A DNA stretch of 64,000 bases from Flammeovirgaceae bacterium BBD 1991-12. GTDB taxonomy: Bacteria > Bacteroidota > Bacteroidia > Cytophagales > Cyclobacteriaceae. Location: assembly GCA_001657315.1 (NCBI GenBank), contig LYSV01000035.1:1-64000 (forward strand), given 5' to 3'. The position numbers and the translations under genes were made by a program. A model generated the notes under the pieces. The model searched no databases. It saw only the letters and a program-made list of their open reading frames with translations, and was not told where the DNA came from. This document shows positions 37,291 to 47,674 of the stretch, in pieces (within the stretch, counting starts at the first letter, position 1; each line of letters begins with the position of its first letter).

Positions 37291-37398
37291 CATAAAAAGC
37301 TTTACAGCCCCCCTGGGTCAGTCTTCAAGGGTTTCATACAAAGCTTAGGATCACTTCTTTGCCGTTCCTTTGTTGCCGATTCTATGGAGAGCGTTGTT

Positions 37399-37422
37399 CA
37401 CCTCCCCGGACCCTTGGGGGTG
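37399..37422. other. GC-rich hairpin in the gap before gyrB
   Basis: In the 298-base gap 37291-37588 a C-rich arm (CACC at 37399-37402, CCCC at 37404-37407) can pair with GGGGGTG at 37416-37422, with one base bulged. No T-run follows it, so it is not a standard terminator. Apart from the gyrB -7 box I see nothing else in this gap. Confidence 0.3.
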
Positions 37423-37560
37423 TACCCATATTGCCTCAAGGTAAAAACCCGGAATAACCTGATTACAAGCAAAATACCTTGGGGAAATTGCAAGCTGTCA
37501 ACAGTTAAAAGAGTTGCCTATTATGATTGTGACAAAGCAAAAAAACTCACCAAAAAAACG

Positions 37561-37568
37561 TAAATTTG
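37561..37568 (+). promoter_or_regulatory. Bacteroidota -7 box (TAAATTTG) for gyrB
   Basis: TAAATTTG fits TAnnTTTG exactly and is 20 bases upstream of the gyrB ATG at 37589. A TTG at 37527 is further upstream than the usual -33 spacing. Confidence 0.45.
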
Positions 37569-37579
37569 CAGCTATTTGA

Positions 37580-39550
<1,971 letters not shown>

Positions 39551-39646
39551 CACATAAAACTCTCCCTGACAGTCTTCAAATACAGTCATGGTACCACTAC
39601 CGGATTTTGAGTGACGCCATGACTCTACTCAATAAAGCCCAATCGC

Positions 39647-39705
39647 CCTGCATGGATAACCTTTCAGATGGCACCATGCAGGCCGTTCTTTCCTGCGGCC
39701 TTTTT
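39647..39705 (+). terminator. Two overlapping hairpins with T-run downstream of gyrB
   Basis: CCTGCATGG (39647-39655) pairs perfectly with CCATGCAGG (39674-39682). AGGCCG (39680-39685) pairs with CGGCCT (39696-39701), followed by TTTT. The arms share bases 39680-39682, so the two stems exclude each other, as in an attenuator. The second stem is a plausible intrinsic terminator for gyrB. Confidence 0.6.
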
Positions 39706-39769
39706 GGTTTCGGACTTTTGTGACTTTTTAATGTTCTGAGCTTATGGTGACAGGCCATAATCTCTCAGC

Positions 39770-40411
39770 ATGAAAAAGATCAGTCTGGCATTTCGCTGTT
39801 CGGAAAACAGGGATTCACTCCAAATGAAAAACGGCACATACGCCTGCCATAAATGTGCGCATCAGGTTTTGGATTTTACCCAAAAATCTCAGGATGAAGT
39901 TCATGAGAAGATCAATCAATCTGTGGGGCGGATATGCGGAATCTTTAAGGGATCACAACTCAGCCAACAATTTTTAAGGTATGGTACTGCCAGTTTTATA
40001 GCTGCTACTGTTCCGGTCCTTGAGTCCTGTCATGAGGAGATTATCCGGCAGGAAGTTACCAACACCACTATAGCAGATATTGATTATCCTGATGAGATAT
40101 TTGGTATGGTCGTTGAACAGCCTGCTGAACCTCAGCGTGGCTATCGCAGGTTTTACGAAGTATTATCCAGGAAACTCCGACGCCCTGAAGGAGTGCCGGA
40201 CGGAGCAAGGGTTTACATCCAGTTTGATGTTGACGTCAAGGGGCGAATGATTAATATTCAAATTGTTAAGGGATTCAATAAGCTGGCAGATAAGGCAGCG
40301 CTAAGGGCCATAAAAGTGATCAACTATCGGTTCACTCCGGCAACTCTACGAGGCAAACCTCTTGAAACCAGATTAATGATGCCTGTTGTATTTGGTGATC
40401 CGGAGCATTAA
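39770..40411 (+). CDS. TonB C-terminal-domain protein with N-terminal Cys motif
   Basis: 213 residues. The N-terminal 45 residues contain an FRCSENRDSLQ start and ACHKCAHQVLDFT. This is a variant of the short Cys-rich segment (C...C-x-x-C...V-x-D-F-T) found at the start of many Bacteroidota envelope proteins. A weakly hydrophobic stretch lies at about 70-85 (YGTASFIAATVPVLESC). The last 80 residues form a TonB_C-like domain (GRMINIQIVKGFNKLADKAALRAIKVINYRFTPA as its core). TonB_C domains touch outer-membrane receptors, so a role in the envelope is likely. No ExbBD genes are nearby. Confidence 0.65.
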   Translation: MKKISLAFRCSENRDSLQMKNGTYACHKCAHQVLDFTQKSQDEVHEKINQSVGRICGIFKGSQLSQQFLRYGTASFIAATVPVLESCHEEIIRQEVTNTTIADIDYPDEIFGMVVEQPAEPQRGYRRFYEVLSRKLRRPEGVPDGARVYIQFDVDVKGRMINIQIVKGFNKLADKAALRAIKVINYRFTPATLRGKPLETRLMMPVVFGDPEH

Positions 40412-40725
40412 ACATCTGTTATACTTTATTGGCATGTTAATGTTTTCGTACGTTCATAACATATATCCTATCTATGAAGAGTCACTGAAATCAAAACCGA
40501 CCAGTAGAGAGTAACCGTTCGCCCTATGATACCCCTCGTCACAGAACAGAGTAGATCCGGTGGGGTGTATCATCCATAATTGAAAGGAATTGACTAATTC
40601 TTGAAAGGGAGAATAGCACCTTCTTTCGTCCTTTGCGTAGCGTATGAGCAGCGCATATCCTACCTGAGCAAAACATCCGGGTGTGAACCCGTTTCTTCAT
40701 TTGACATTTAAAAACCTGAGATAAA
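40412..40725. other. 314-base gap with one bulged stem-loop
   Basis: No credible gene on either strand. ATGATAC (40526-40532) pairs with GTATCAT (40567-40573), and CCC (40533-40535) continues the stem after a single bulged T, enclosing a loop of about 26 bases. No T-run follows it. No exact TAnnTTTG box was found. Otherwise I see nothing in this stretch. Confidence 0.35.
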
Positions 40726-41694
40726 ATGAAAAAGTACTGGTCATTGATATGTATTGTATTGATCGCCTGTCATCATGACGATGGCAACACAGTACGTCCG
40801 GATTTTTTTGAATATGACGGAGAATCCCGTCAGGTATTTTCAGCAGCCGTTCTTCGCTATGTAGAGGATGCAGGGCAATATCAGGTTGAACTTTCCCTTA
40901 CAGGACCCGGGATCAGCTATGATGACCAAAGCGATTCTTTTGCAGGTACCGGAGACCGGATAAAACTTAATTTAACTCTTTCGGAGCACACGCTGACAGA
41001 AGGCTCCTATGAACTCGCCACCTCCGGAAGGCTGACTGCCGGAGATGTATCTGTCCTCTACAACATGGAAACCGACCAGCCAGCCAGTGGTGGATTTTCC
41101 CATGCTCTGAAGAAAGGAAGCGTTACCGTGGCCATCAATCCAGGAAATGAATATGCTATCTGGTTTGATTTTGTAGATGAGGCCGACAATGCCCTCAGTG
41201 GCAAGTATACGGGGGCTATAGAGAACTACAATGTGACACCACCTCCGGATTTCTTTGAATACAATGGGCAGCGCTTTCCGGCCTTCGTGATAGCCGCCCA
41301 ACATGTGGTAAAGGAAGAGAAAAACTATGATGTCGATATTATTTTACTAAGCCCTGGAATAACGTACAATAAGGGAAAGGGAACATTTTCCGGGGTTGGG
41401 AATATCGTGCGTTTTGATTTTACTCTTTCTGAGGGCAACCCGATCGCCGGAGAGTACCGTATTGATGCAAATGAAAAAGAGCCAGAGACACTTTACCTGA
41501 GTATGGTCGGTATTGAGCTGGACACGAGCACAGGTCTACCCGAAGAAGGTGGGGTTTTTCACCTGATCTCCAAAGGGTCGCTCATACTTCAGGTATTGGA
41601 AAATGAATATGTTTTCGAGTTCGATATGGTGGATCCTGTGGGTAAGTCGGTGAAGGGCAGATATCGGGGGATCATTGAAATAGACTTGAAATGA
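40726..41694 (+). CDS. Uncharacterized lipoprotein with an internal tandem duplication
   Basis: 322 residues with a lipoprotein signal (IVLIAC, Cys15). The mature protein is two copies of one domain: copy 1 from PDFFEYDGESRQVF (about residue 25) and copy 2 from PDFFEYNGQRFPAF (about 172). Each continues with a GPGISYD or SPGITYN segment, then SFAGTGDRIKLNLTLSE or TFSGVGNIVRFDFTLSE, and ends in LSGKYTGAIE or VKGRYRGIIE. Beta-strand periodicity suggests two beta-sandwiches. I do not recognise the family. It stands alone between the TonB_C gene and a secreted protease. Confidence 0.75.
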   Translation: MKKYWSLICIVLIACHHDDGNTVRPDFFEYDGESRQVFSAAVLRYVEDAGQYQVELSLTGPGISYDDQSDSFAGTGDRIKLNLTLSEHTLTEGSYELATSGRLTAGDVSVLYNMETDQPASGGFSHALKKGSVTVAINPGNEYAIWFDFVDEADNALSGKYTGAIENYNVTPPPDFFEYNGQRFPAFVIAAQHVVKEEKNYDVDIILLSPGITYNKGKGTFSGVGNIVRFDFTLSEGNPIAGEYRIDANEKEPETLYLSMVGIELDTSTGLPEEGGVFHLISKGSLILQVLENEYVFEFDMVDPVGKSVKGRYRGIIEIDLK

Positions 41695-41844
41695 TGTTAT
41701 CTTATTTTATGCCTATGATTGGTTTTAATCAATTGATAATCAGTTTTTTAATTCTCATTATCTAATAAAATACCTGAAGTTAATACAAAACATTTTCACA
41801 ATTTATTTGATATGCCTGATAAGTCTTCAGTTAAACTTCCAAAC

Positions 41845-43131
41845 ATGGATCACAGGATCAAAACCCTTGTATTACTCTTTTTTTTGTTCCTGGCAACAGA
41901 ATTATCTGCTCAACCTACTACTGAAGTGGAAAGATGCAGAGTATACTACACAGAAAATGCTCAGAGATTCGAGAACTGGCTGACCAAACGCAGGACAGCC
42001 ATGACAAGAAGGTCTGCTGAGGTATACCGGATTCCTGTGGTGGTACATGTTATTCATTTTGGTGAAGCAGTGGGTGAGGGCTTTAATATTTCAAAGGAGC
42101 GAATAGAATCTCAGATCAGGGTGCTTAACGAAGATTTTCGAAGAAAGGAAGGCACCCCCGGCTTCAACGACCACCCGGATGGGGGAGATGCTATGATAGA
42201 GTTTGTTCTGGCCCGGTCCTCACCTTCAGGAGAAGCTACAGATGGTATCGTCAGAATAGATATAAATAGCAAGGAGCCACCTCTGTTTCAGGGCAATCCA
42301 ATTGCATCCGGGGCTTATTTTAGCTACTGGGACCCTGAACTCTATTTCAATATTTGGTCTTTTCCCGGTGTAGCAGACACGGGCCTGGGTTATGCTGCCT
42401 TTCCGGTCAGTGATCTGCCTGGTCTGGAAGACGAAAAAGATGAGGATCTTATGGTTCCTGGGATAGGCCTGGTCGATGGTATATCAATCACTGCTCAGCA
42501 TTTTGGAGAAAGTGACCTGAAGTCAAAATATAACCGGGGCCGTACCGGCACTCATGAGGTGGGACATTTTCTCGGACTTTTTCATCTATGGGGTAAAAAT
42601 GTGAATGGCAAGCCCAGCTGTGATGTAGATGACTTTTGTGAAGATACTCCCCCCACAGGGGCAGCTACCACGAGTTGCTCTGAGAATCTTAAAGGCTGTG
42701 ACGGTAGCAGAGTTATGATAGAAAACTATATGGATTATGCAGATGACGTATGTATGAATATTTTCACACAGGATCAGATCGCCAGGATGCATACCGTATT
42801 GGAAAATAGCCCACGAAGAAAGTCGCTGCTCACCTCTCCGGGCCTGAATCCTCCTGTCACAGGGACACCGGATGACTTTGCTACCAGGTTGGAGGTCTAT
42901 CCTAATCCGGTGAAGGATAAGCTCTACATTCGCTTGGATGCTGGCTACTTTTATCAAAACATACGTCTGACTCTTTACGATAGACTGGGTAAGGTAAAAC
43001 TTATACAAAACCATGAACAACTACAACGTGAGGAACTGGTCATAGAGATGCCACGAACCAATGAACGAATTTTGTTTCTTCATGTAGAAACAGGGCGTGG
43101 TAGCTTCTACCGGAAGCTGATGCTCAAATAA
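41845..43131 (+). CDS. Secreted M43 (pappalysin-like) zinc metalloprotease with T9SS sorting domain
   Basis: 428 residues from the ATG at 41845 (MDHRIKTLVLLFFLF), chosen because it starts the signal peptide; an ATG at 41812 adds 11 residues. The protease domain has the extended zinc motif HEVGHFLGLFH (His237, Glu238, His241, His247), the Met-turn ENYMDYADD and the paired-Cys segment CDVDDFCEDTP, as in the PAPP-A/cytophagalysin group. The last 80 residues (LEVYPNPVKDKLYI ... FYRKLMLK) are a Por-type sorting domain for export by the type IX secretion system. It probably degrades extracellular proteins. Confidence 0.92.
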   Translation: MDHRIKTLVLLFFLFLATELSAQPTTEVERCRVYYTENAQRFENWLTKRRTAMTRRSAEVYRIPVVVHVIHFGEAVGEGFNISKERIESQIRVLNEDFRRKEGTPGFNDHPDGGDAMIEFVLARSSPSGEATDGIVRIDINSKEPPLFQGNPIASGAYFSYWDPELYFNIWSFPGVADTGLGYAAFPVSDLPGLEDEKDEDLMVPGIGLVDGISITAQHFGESDLKSKYNRGRTGTHEVGHFLGLFHLWGKNVNGKPSCDVDDFCEDTPPTGAATTSCSENLKGCDGSRVMIENYMDYADDVCMNIFTQDQIARMHTVLENSPRRKSLLTSPGLNPPVTGTPDDFATRLEVYPNPVKDKLYIRLDAGYFYQNIRLTLYDRLGKVKLIQNHEQLQREELVIEMPRTNERILFLHVETGRGSFYRKLMLK

Positions 43132-43150
43132 AAGATTGGCCGGGTTTTAT

Positions 43151-43648
43151 TCATCTATTGTTGGTTAAGTCGACAGGGCCCACGTAGTTAAAGCTATACT
43201 GGCGACCCGACATTCTGCCAGAGGCAGTTACGTCAATTTCAGCGGTCCAGCGCTTCTCATCCAGGCGTTTAAGCATAATTTCACCTTCCGTCACCTGGTT
43301 ATATCCGCTATCTGAACATCTGCAGGCACGAAGGAAAAAAACACTTTTGCCTTCAAATGAATTGATTCTGACATTACCTTCAGGGTTGGGGATGGCAAAT
43401 ATCAATGTTTCGGTATAACCGGCATCAGTTCTTACATCACCTCCTGCATGCCGGGTAAACTCAAAAAGTAGCCCGGTACCCTCCTCTACCTTTACTCCGA
43501 AGTTATTGGCCTTCGGGTCAGACGCAAGAGTTTTATTTATGGTGAATGTCCCATAGGTCCCCTTAGTCTGTGCTGAGACCTGTGGGAAGCCACAGGTAGA
43601 AATCAATGCCAGAAGACCTGTAAACCACAAGGTGTGGTTAATCTTCAT
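43151..43648 (-). CDS. Uncharacterized secreted protein
   Basis: 165 residues with a signal peptide ([17 protein letters not shown] through QVSAQ). The mature part of about 138 residues looks beta-rich and contains a CRCSD cysteine cluster near residue 110. I do not recognise a domain. Its start overlaps the end of the cyclophilin gene by 11 bp, so the two are probably cotranscribed even though one product is cytoplasmic and the other exported. Confidence 0.7.
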   Translation of the reverse strand: MKINHTLWFTGLLALISTCGFPQVSAQTKGTYGTFTINKTLASDPKANNFGVKVEEGTGLLFEFTRHAGGDVRTDAGYTETLIFAIPNPEGNVRINSFEGKSVFFLRACRCSDSGYNQVTEGEIMLKRLDEKRWTAEIDVTASGRMSGRQYSFNYVGPVDLTNNR

Positions 43649-44075
43649 GAACGGTAATGCTCTGTATTTTGTCCCCCTGACGTATCTGATCCACTACCTC
43701 AATACCTTCTGTTACCTTTCCGAAGCAGGTATGGTTACGATCGAGGTGCTGCGTATTCTGGCGGGCATGGCATATAAAGAACTGGCTGCCGCCTGTGTTA
43801 CGGCCGGCATGGGCCATGGAAAGTACGCCTCTGTCATGATACTGATTGTCACCGTCCAGTTCACAATCTATCGTATAACCTGGTCCCCCGGCTCCCGTTC
43901 CCTGCGGGCATCCTCCCTGTATCACAAAATTGGGGATCACCCGGTGGAAGGTAAGACCGTCATAAAATCCACTTTTTGAAAGTTTGATAAAATTCTCCAC
44001 CGTATTGGGAGCGTCCTTATCATAGAACTCTACCTTCATAGAGCCCTTGTCAGTAACTATTTCTGCTGTTTTCAT
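43638..44075 (-). CDS. Cyclophilin-type peptidyl-prolyl cis-trans isomerase
   Basis: 145 residues, no signal peptide, the short bacterial cyclophilin form. Active-site segments are present: [13 protein letters not shown] (catalytic Arg), [27 protein letters not shown] and [10 protein letters not shown]. It catalyses proline isomerisation during protein folding in the cytoplasm. A -7 promoter box lies 20 bases upstream of its start, and its 3' end overlaps the start of the following secreted-protein gene. Confidence 0.95.
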   Translation of the reverse strand: MKTAEIVTDKGSMKVEFYDKDAPNTVENFIKLSKSGFYDGLTFHRVIPNFVIQGGCPQGTGAGGPGYTIDCELDGDNQYHDRGVLSMAHAGRNTGGSQFFICHARQNTQHLDRNHTCFGKVTEGIEVVDQIRQGDKIQSITVHED

Positions 44076-44094
44076 TCCTTGTTTGTTCTTTCTG

Positions 44095-44102
44095 CAAACC
44101 TA
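44095..44102 (-). promoter_or_regulatory. Bacteroidota -7 box (TAGGTTTG) for the cyclophilin gene
   Basis: On the minus strand TAGGTTTG matches TAnnTTTG exactly, 19 bases before the ATG at 44075. No clear -33 element is visible. Confidence 0.45.
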
Positions 44103-44260
44103 TTTATATAAACCTTAATTGAAAACTGTACGATAGGAAATCTGGGCTTTGAACAAATAAATCATGCATAATACCGGGACGCTTCATTACCCCTGCAAAA
44201 CTTCACACAATTGGGCTGAAATAATCCCGGCATGTTTCAGTCGTTTCCTATTTTTGGGCC

Positions 44261-44746
44261 ATGCTGAGCAATACAACCAAAATGAAGCTGATCAATTGGT
44301 GGCCACCTATGCTGGGTACGGGGATCAGTCTGAAAAAAGTGTCTTCAGACCTCAGCAGGTTTGAGGTGGAAATGAAGTTGAGATGGTATAACCGCAACCT
44401 GGTAGGTATACACTATGGTGGATCATTGTACTCCATGTGTGATCCGTGGTATATGTTCATTCTGGTGGCTAATCTGGGTAAAAACTATATAGTACTGGAT
44501 AAGGCTGCCAACATACGGTACTTGAAGCCGGGAAAAGGCACCTTGAGGTGTGTATTTGAAGTCACTCAGCAGCAAATTGATGATATTAAGGAAGAGATCG
44601 ACAGGGTGGGCAAGAAGGACTATACGTTTTTGTGTGAAGTCAAAAATGAGGAAGGAGAAGTGGTTACGGAGGTAGACAAGGTGGTGTACGTTCGAAAAAA
44701 GGATTTTGACTGGGATTCTGTCAATCAAAAGTCCAGTGTGAGCTGA
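44261..44746 (+). CDS. DUF4442 hotdog-fold thioesterase-like protein
   Basis: 161 residues. The pattern MKLINWWPPMLGTGI, LRWYNRNLVGIHYGGSLYSM and a C-terminal beta-sheet matches DUF4442, a family of hotdog-fold proteins thought to be acyl-CoA thioesterases. It is cytoplasmic. A possible -7 box (TATTTTTG, 44249-44256) lies so close that either the mRNA is nearly leaderless or translation starts at the second Met (44282). Its 3' end overlaps the 3' end of convergent dinB by 22 bp. Confidence 0.8.
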   Translation: MLSNTTKMKLINWWPPMLGTGISLKKVSSDLSRFEVEMKLRWYNRNLVGIHYGGSLYSMCDPWYMFILVANLGKNYIVLDKAANIRYLKPGKGTLRCVFEVTQQQIDDIKEEIDRVGKKDYTFLCEVKNEEGEVVTEVDKVVYVRKKDFDWDSVNQKSSVS

Positions 44747-45798
44747 AGCCCCGGAGGTTCTTCCTTATCTGACTCATGATTGAGATTGGACAACGCCAAT
44801 CCTAAAAGCCTGATCTTTACTGCTGACGTATCGAATGTGGTAAGCAATTCTTCATACAGTGTAGTGATCTGGTCCCTGTTTTCTATCCATGCGCCAATGG
44901 TTTTGCTTCTGGTGATCTGCTGAAAGTCTGAGAATTTTACCTTCAGGGTCAGTGTTTTCCCCTTTGTCCCTGACCGTTCCATCCGGCGTATCAGTATGTC
45001 TGTAATATGAGTCAGTTCCTTTCTGATCTGTGGTAAGGTAGTCAGGTCATCCCCGAAGGTGTTTTCAGCTCCCAGCGATTTCCTGATCCGGTCCGGATCT
45101 ACCGTACGGTTATCTTCAGCCCGGGCAATGCGGTAATAATAACGGCCTGATTTACCAAACCTGCTGATCAGATCAGCCTCAGACCATTGCTTCAGGTCCA
45201 TACCGTTATAGATCCCCATCTTGTGCATCTTTTCAGCAGTCACCTTTCCGATACCAAAAAAACGTTCGATAGGCAGTTTTTCTACATACGATACAGCTTC
45301 CTCCGGAGGAATAAGAAAAAACCCATCCGGTTTATTGACGTCGGAAGCTATCTTGGCCAGGAACTTATTGATCGAAACACCGGCGGAAGCTGTAAGCCCG
45401 GTCTCTTCCTTTATCCGTTTTTTTATTTCCATGGCGATCAGAGTAGCGGAGGGAATACCCCTTTTGTTCGAGGTAACATCGAGGTAAGCTTCGTCCAGGG
45501 AGAGAGGTTCCACCAGATCCGTGTATTCATAAAAGATAGCACGGATCTGATCAGAAACCACCTTGTAGGCATCGAAACGGGGTTTTACAAAAATAAGGTC
45601 GGGGCACTTCCTTGCAGCGATCTTCGAAGGCATGGCAGACCGGACGCCAAACCTGCGGGCTTCATAGCTGGCTGCTGCCACTACACCCCGGTCCGAGCTC
45701 CCTCCAACAGCCACTGGTTTTCCTTTCAGTTCCGGACGATCCCGCTGTTCTACCGAGGCGTAGAAGGCATCCATATCAATATGTATGATCTTTCTCAT
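44725..45798 (-). CDS. dinB: DNA polymerase IV (Y-family translesion polymerase)
   Basis: 357 residues from the ATG at 45798; an ATG at 45810 would add four residues. The catalytic site reads IIHIDMDAFYASVEQ and SLDEAYLDV. The thumb helix-hairpin-helix (IERFFGIGKVTAEKMHKMGI) and little-finger domain follow. The protein ends in LQLTLDF, which resembles a beta-clamp-binding peptide. It copies damaged templates with low fidelity. The gene is divergent from tldD with a 201-base gap in which I see no clear operator. Confidence 0.95.
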   Translation of the reverse strand: MRKIIHIDMDAFYASVEQRDRPELKGKPVAVGGSSDRGVVAAASYEARRFGVRSAMPSKIAARKCPDLIFVKPRFDAYKVVSDQIRAIFYEYTDLVEPLSLDEAYLDVTSNKRGIPSATLIAMEIKKRIKEETGLTASAGVSINKFLAKIASDVNKPDGFFLIPPEEAVSYVEKLPIERFFGIGKVTAEKMHKMGIYNGMDLKQWSEADLISRFGKSGRYYYRIARAEDNRTVDPDRIRKSLGAENTFGDDLTTLPQIRKELTHITDILIRRMERSGTKGKTLTLKVKFSDFQQITRSKTIGAWIENRDQITTLYEELLTTFDTSAVKIRLLGLALSNLNHESDKEEPPGLQLTLDF

Positions 45799-45999
45799 AG
45801 CAGGGTCCATGAGGAGTATTTATAACGGAGGAAAGCATTTTTCAGTTGGTCCTTTATTCATCATATGGACAGCTCCCGATATCAACCGCTTAAATAATTA
45901 CCTTTTGAGCTCAATATATTAATGTACAACTTCAGGAAGAGGTCAAAAATACTGCCTTTAAAATAAGTCATTCACACTATCAAAAAAAGGAGGATAATT

Positions 46000-47640
46000 T
46001 TGAAACGAAGAGATTTTGTACAGTTAGCAGGTCTTGGCGCCGGGGCGCTCATGATGCCTTATGAGCTCACTGGCAGGTCCATTCCCGCAGAGGCGCTGAT
46101 GGCACCCGGCATGGATGCAGCGGGCAAGAAGCTGATGGCTGATGCTGCCTTGAATACAGCGAAGTCATTGGGAGCTACCTATGCTGACGCCCGAATAGGC
46201 CGTTACCTGAACCAGTACGTGTTTACCAGGGAGGACAAGGTACAGAATGTAGTCAATACGGAGTCATTTGGTATCGGTATACGGGTGATCGCCAGCGGTA
46301 CCTGGGGGTTTGCTTCCACCAATAACGTGACAGAGGATGGTATAAAAAAAGCCACTGAGCAGGCAGTAGCCATTGCCAAAGCGAATTCCAAAATACAGAA
46401 GGAACCGGTGAAGCTTGCGCCCGTCAGGCCCTATGGAGAAGTAAAGTGGAAAACACCAATCAAAAAGGATTTTAAAGAGGTGCCCGTATCGGAAAAGGTG
46501 GACCTTTTACTGAGCGCCAATGCTACAGCCCTGGAAAACGGTGCCAATTTTGTGAACTCGGCTCTCTTCATGGTCAATGAACAAAAATACTTTGCCTCTA
46601 CCGAAGGCTCCTACATTGACCAGGATGTACACCGCATCTGGCCTACGTTTGGAGTGACTGCCATTGACCGTTCCAAAGGTAAGTTCAAATCGAGGCAGGC
46701 CCTGAGCGCTCCTGTGGGCATGGGCTACGAATACATGGACGGGCTCGCTTCTGAAAAGCTGGAGGGTCCCGCCGGGATCAAGCTTTATAAAAACAGCTAT
46801 GATATGGTGGAGGACGCCACACTCGGTGCCCAACAGGCTAAAGAGATGCTCGAAGCAAAATCTGTAGAACCCGGCAAATATGATCTTGTGCTTGAGCCGA
46901 ATCATCTGGGGCTGACTATACATGAGTCCGTAGGCCATCCGCTGGAACTGGATAGGGTACTGGGCTATGAGGCCAATTACGCGGGTACCAGCTTCGCCAC
47001 GCTGGACAAGTGGGAGTCGAAAGACTTTAAGTATGGCAGCGATATTGTTAATCTGGTGGCCGATAAGACCCAGAAGGGTTCATTGGGCGCTGTGGGCTAC
47101 GATGATGAAGGAGTGAAATGTAAAAAGTGGGACCTGGTGAGGAATGGTGTGCTGGTGAACTATCAGGCCATTCGCGATCAGGTGCATATGATCGACCAGG
47201 ATGAGTCGCACGGCTGCTGTTATTCCCAGAGCTGGAATGATGTGCAGTTCCAGCGTATGCCCAATGTCTCCCTGGAGCCAGGTACGGAAAAATATTCTGC
47301 CCAGGATATGATCAAAGATGTAGAGAAGGGGATCTACATAGCTGGCAGAGGTTCCTATTCCATTGACCAGCAACGATATAACTTCCAGTTTGGCGGTACA
47401 GTCTTTTATGAGATAAAAAACGGTGAAATAGGTCCCATGCTCAATGATGTAGCCTATCAGTCCAATACCCAGGAGTTCTGGAATTCATGTGTGAAGATAT
47501 GTGATGAAAGTGACTATCGCCTCTTTGGTTCATTTTTCGATGGTAAGGGACAGCCATCTCAGATCAGCGCTGTTTCCCATGGCAGCTCCACTTCAAGATT
47601 TAACGAAGTGAATGTGATCAATACCGGCAGAACCATTTAA
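46000..47640 (+). CDS. tldD: TldD-family metalloprotease with Tat-like N-terminus
   Basis: 546 residues. The metal motif HESVGH (in GLTIHESVGHPLELDR) and the C-terminal half identify TldD. The N-terminus KRRDFVQLAGLGAGALMM looks like a Tat signal, unlike E. coli TldD, which is cytoplasmic. Translation appears to start at a TTG (46000) preceded by AAGGAGG at 45987-45993, a strong Shine-Dalgarno sequence 6 bases away. With TldE it forms a protease that trims unfolded or modified peptides. tldE follows after 34 bp. Confidence 0.9.
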   Translation: MKRRDFVQLAGLGAGALMMPYELTGRSIPAEALMAPGMDAAGKKLMADAALNTAKSLGATYADARIGRYLNQYVFTREDKVQNVVNTESFGIGIRVIASGTWGFASTNNVTEDGIKKATEQAVAIAKANSKIQKEPVKLAPVRPYGEVKWKTPIKKDFKEVPVSEKVDLLLSANATALENGANFVNSALFMVNEQKYFASTEGSYIDQDVHRIWPTFGVTAIDRSKGKFKSRQALSAPVGMGYEYMDGLASEKLEGPAGIKLYKNSYDMVEDATLGAQQAKEMLEAKSVEPGKYDLVLEPNHLGLTIHESVGHPLELDRVLGYEANYAGTSFATLDKWESKDFKYGSDIVNLVADKTQKGSLGAVGYDDEGVKCKKWDLVRNGVLVNYQAIRDQVHMIDQDESHGCCYSQSWNDVQFQRMPNVSLEPGTEKYSAQDMIKDVEKGIYIAGRGSYSIDQQRYNFQFGGTVFYEIKNGEIGPMLNDVAYQSNTQEFWNSCVKICDESDYRLFGSFFDGKGQPSQISAVSHGSSTSRFNEVNVINTGRTI

Positions 47641-47674
47641 TTATTGTTGAACCAGAAAAACTGAAAAAACCAAA

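Noticed and set aside
40412-40725. A short RNA gene in the gap before the duplicated-domain lipoprotein
   Set aside because: One bulged stem-loop is present but there is no promoter box and no terminator, so a gene cannot be supported.
43638-43648. Frameshift joining the cyclophilin and the following secreted protein
   Set aside because: The cyclophilin is complete to its usual end and the next frame begins with its own signal peptide, so an 11-bp gene overlap is the simpler reading.
45187-45825. 212-residue + strand open frame opposite dinB
   Set aside because: The opposite strand encodes conserved DNA polymerase IV motifs throughout this interval.
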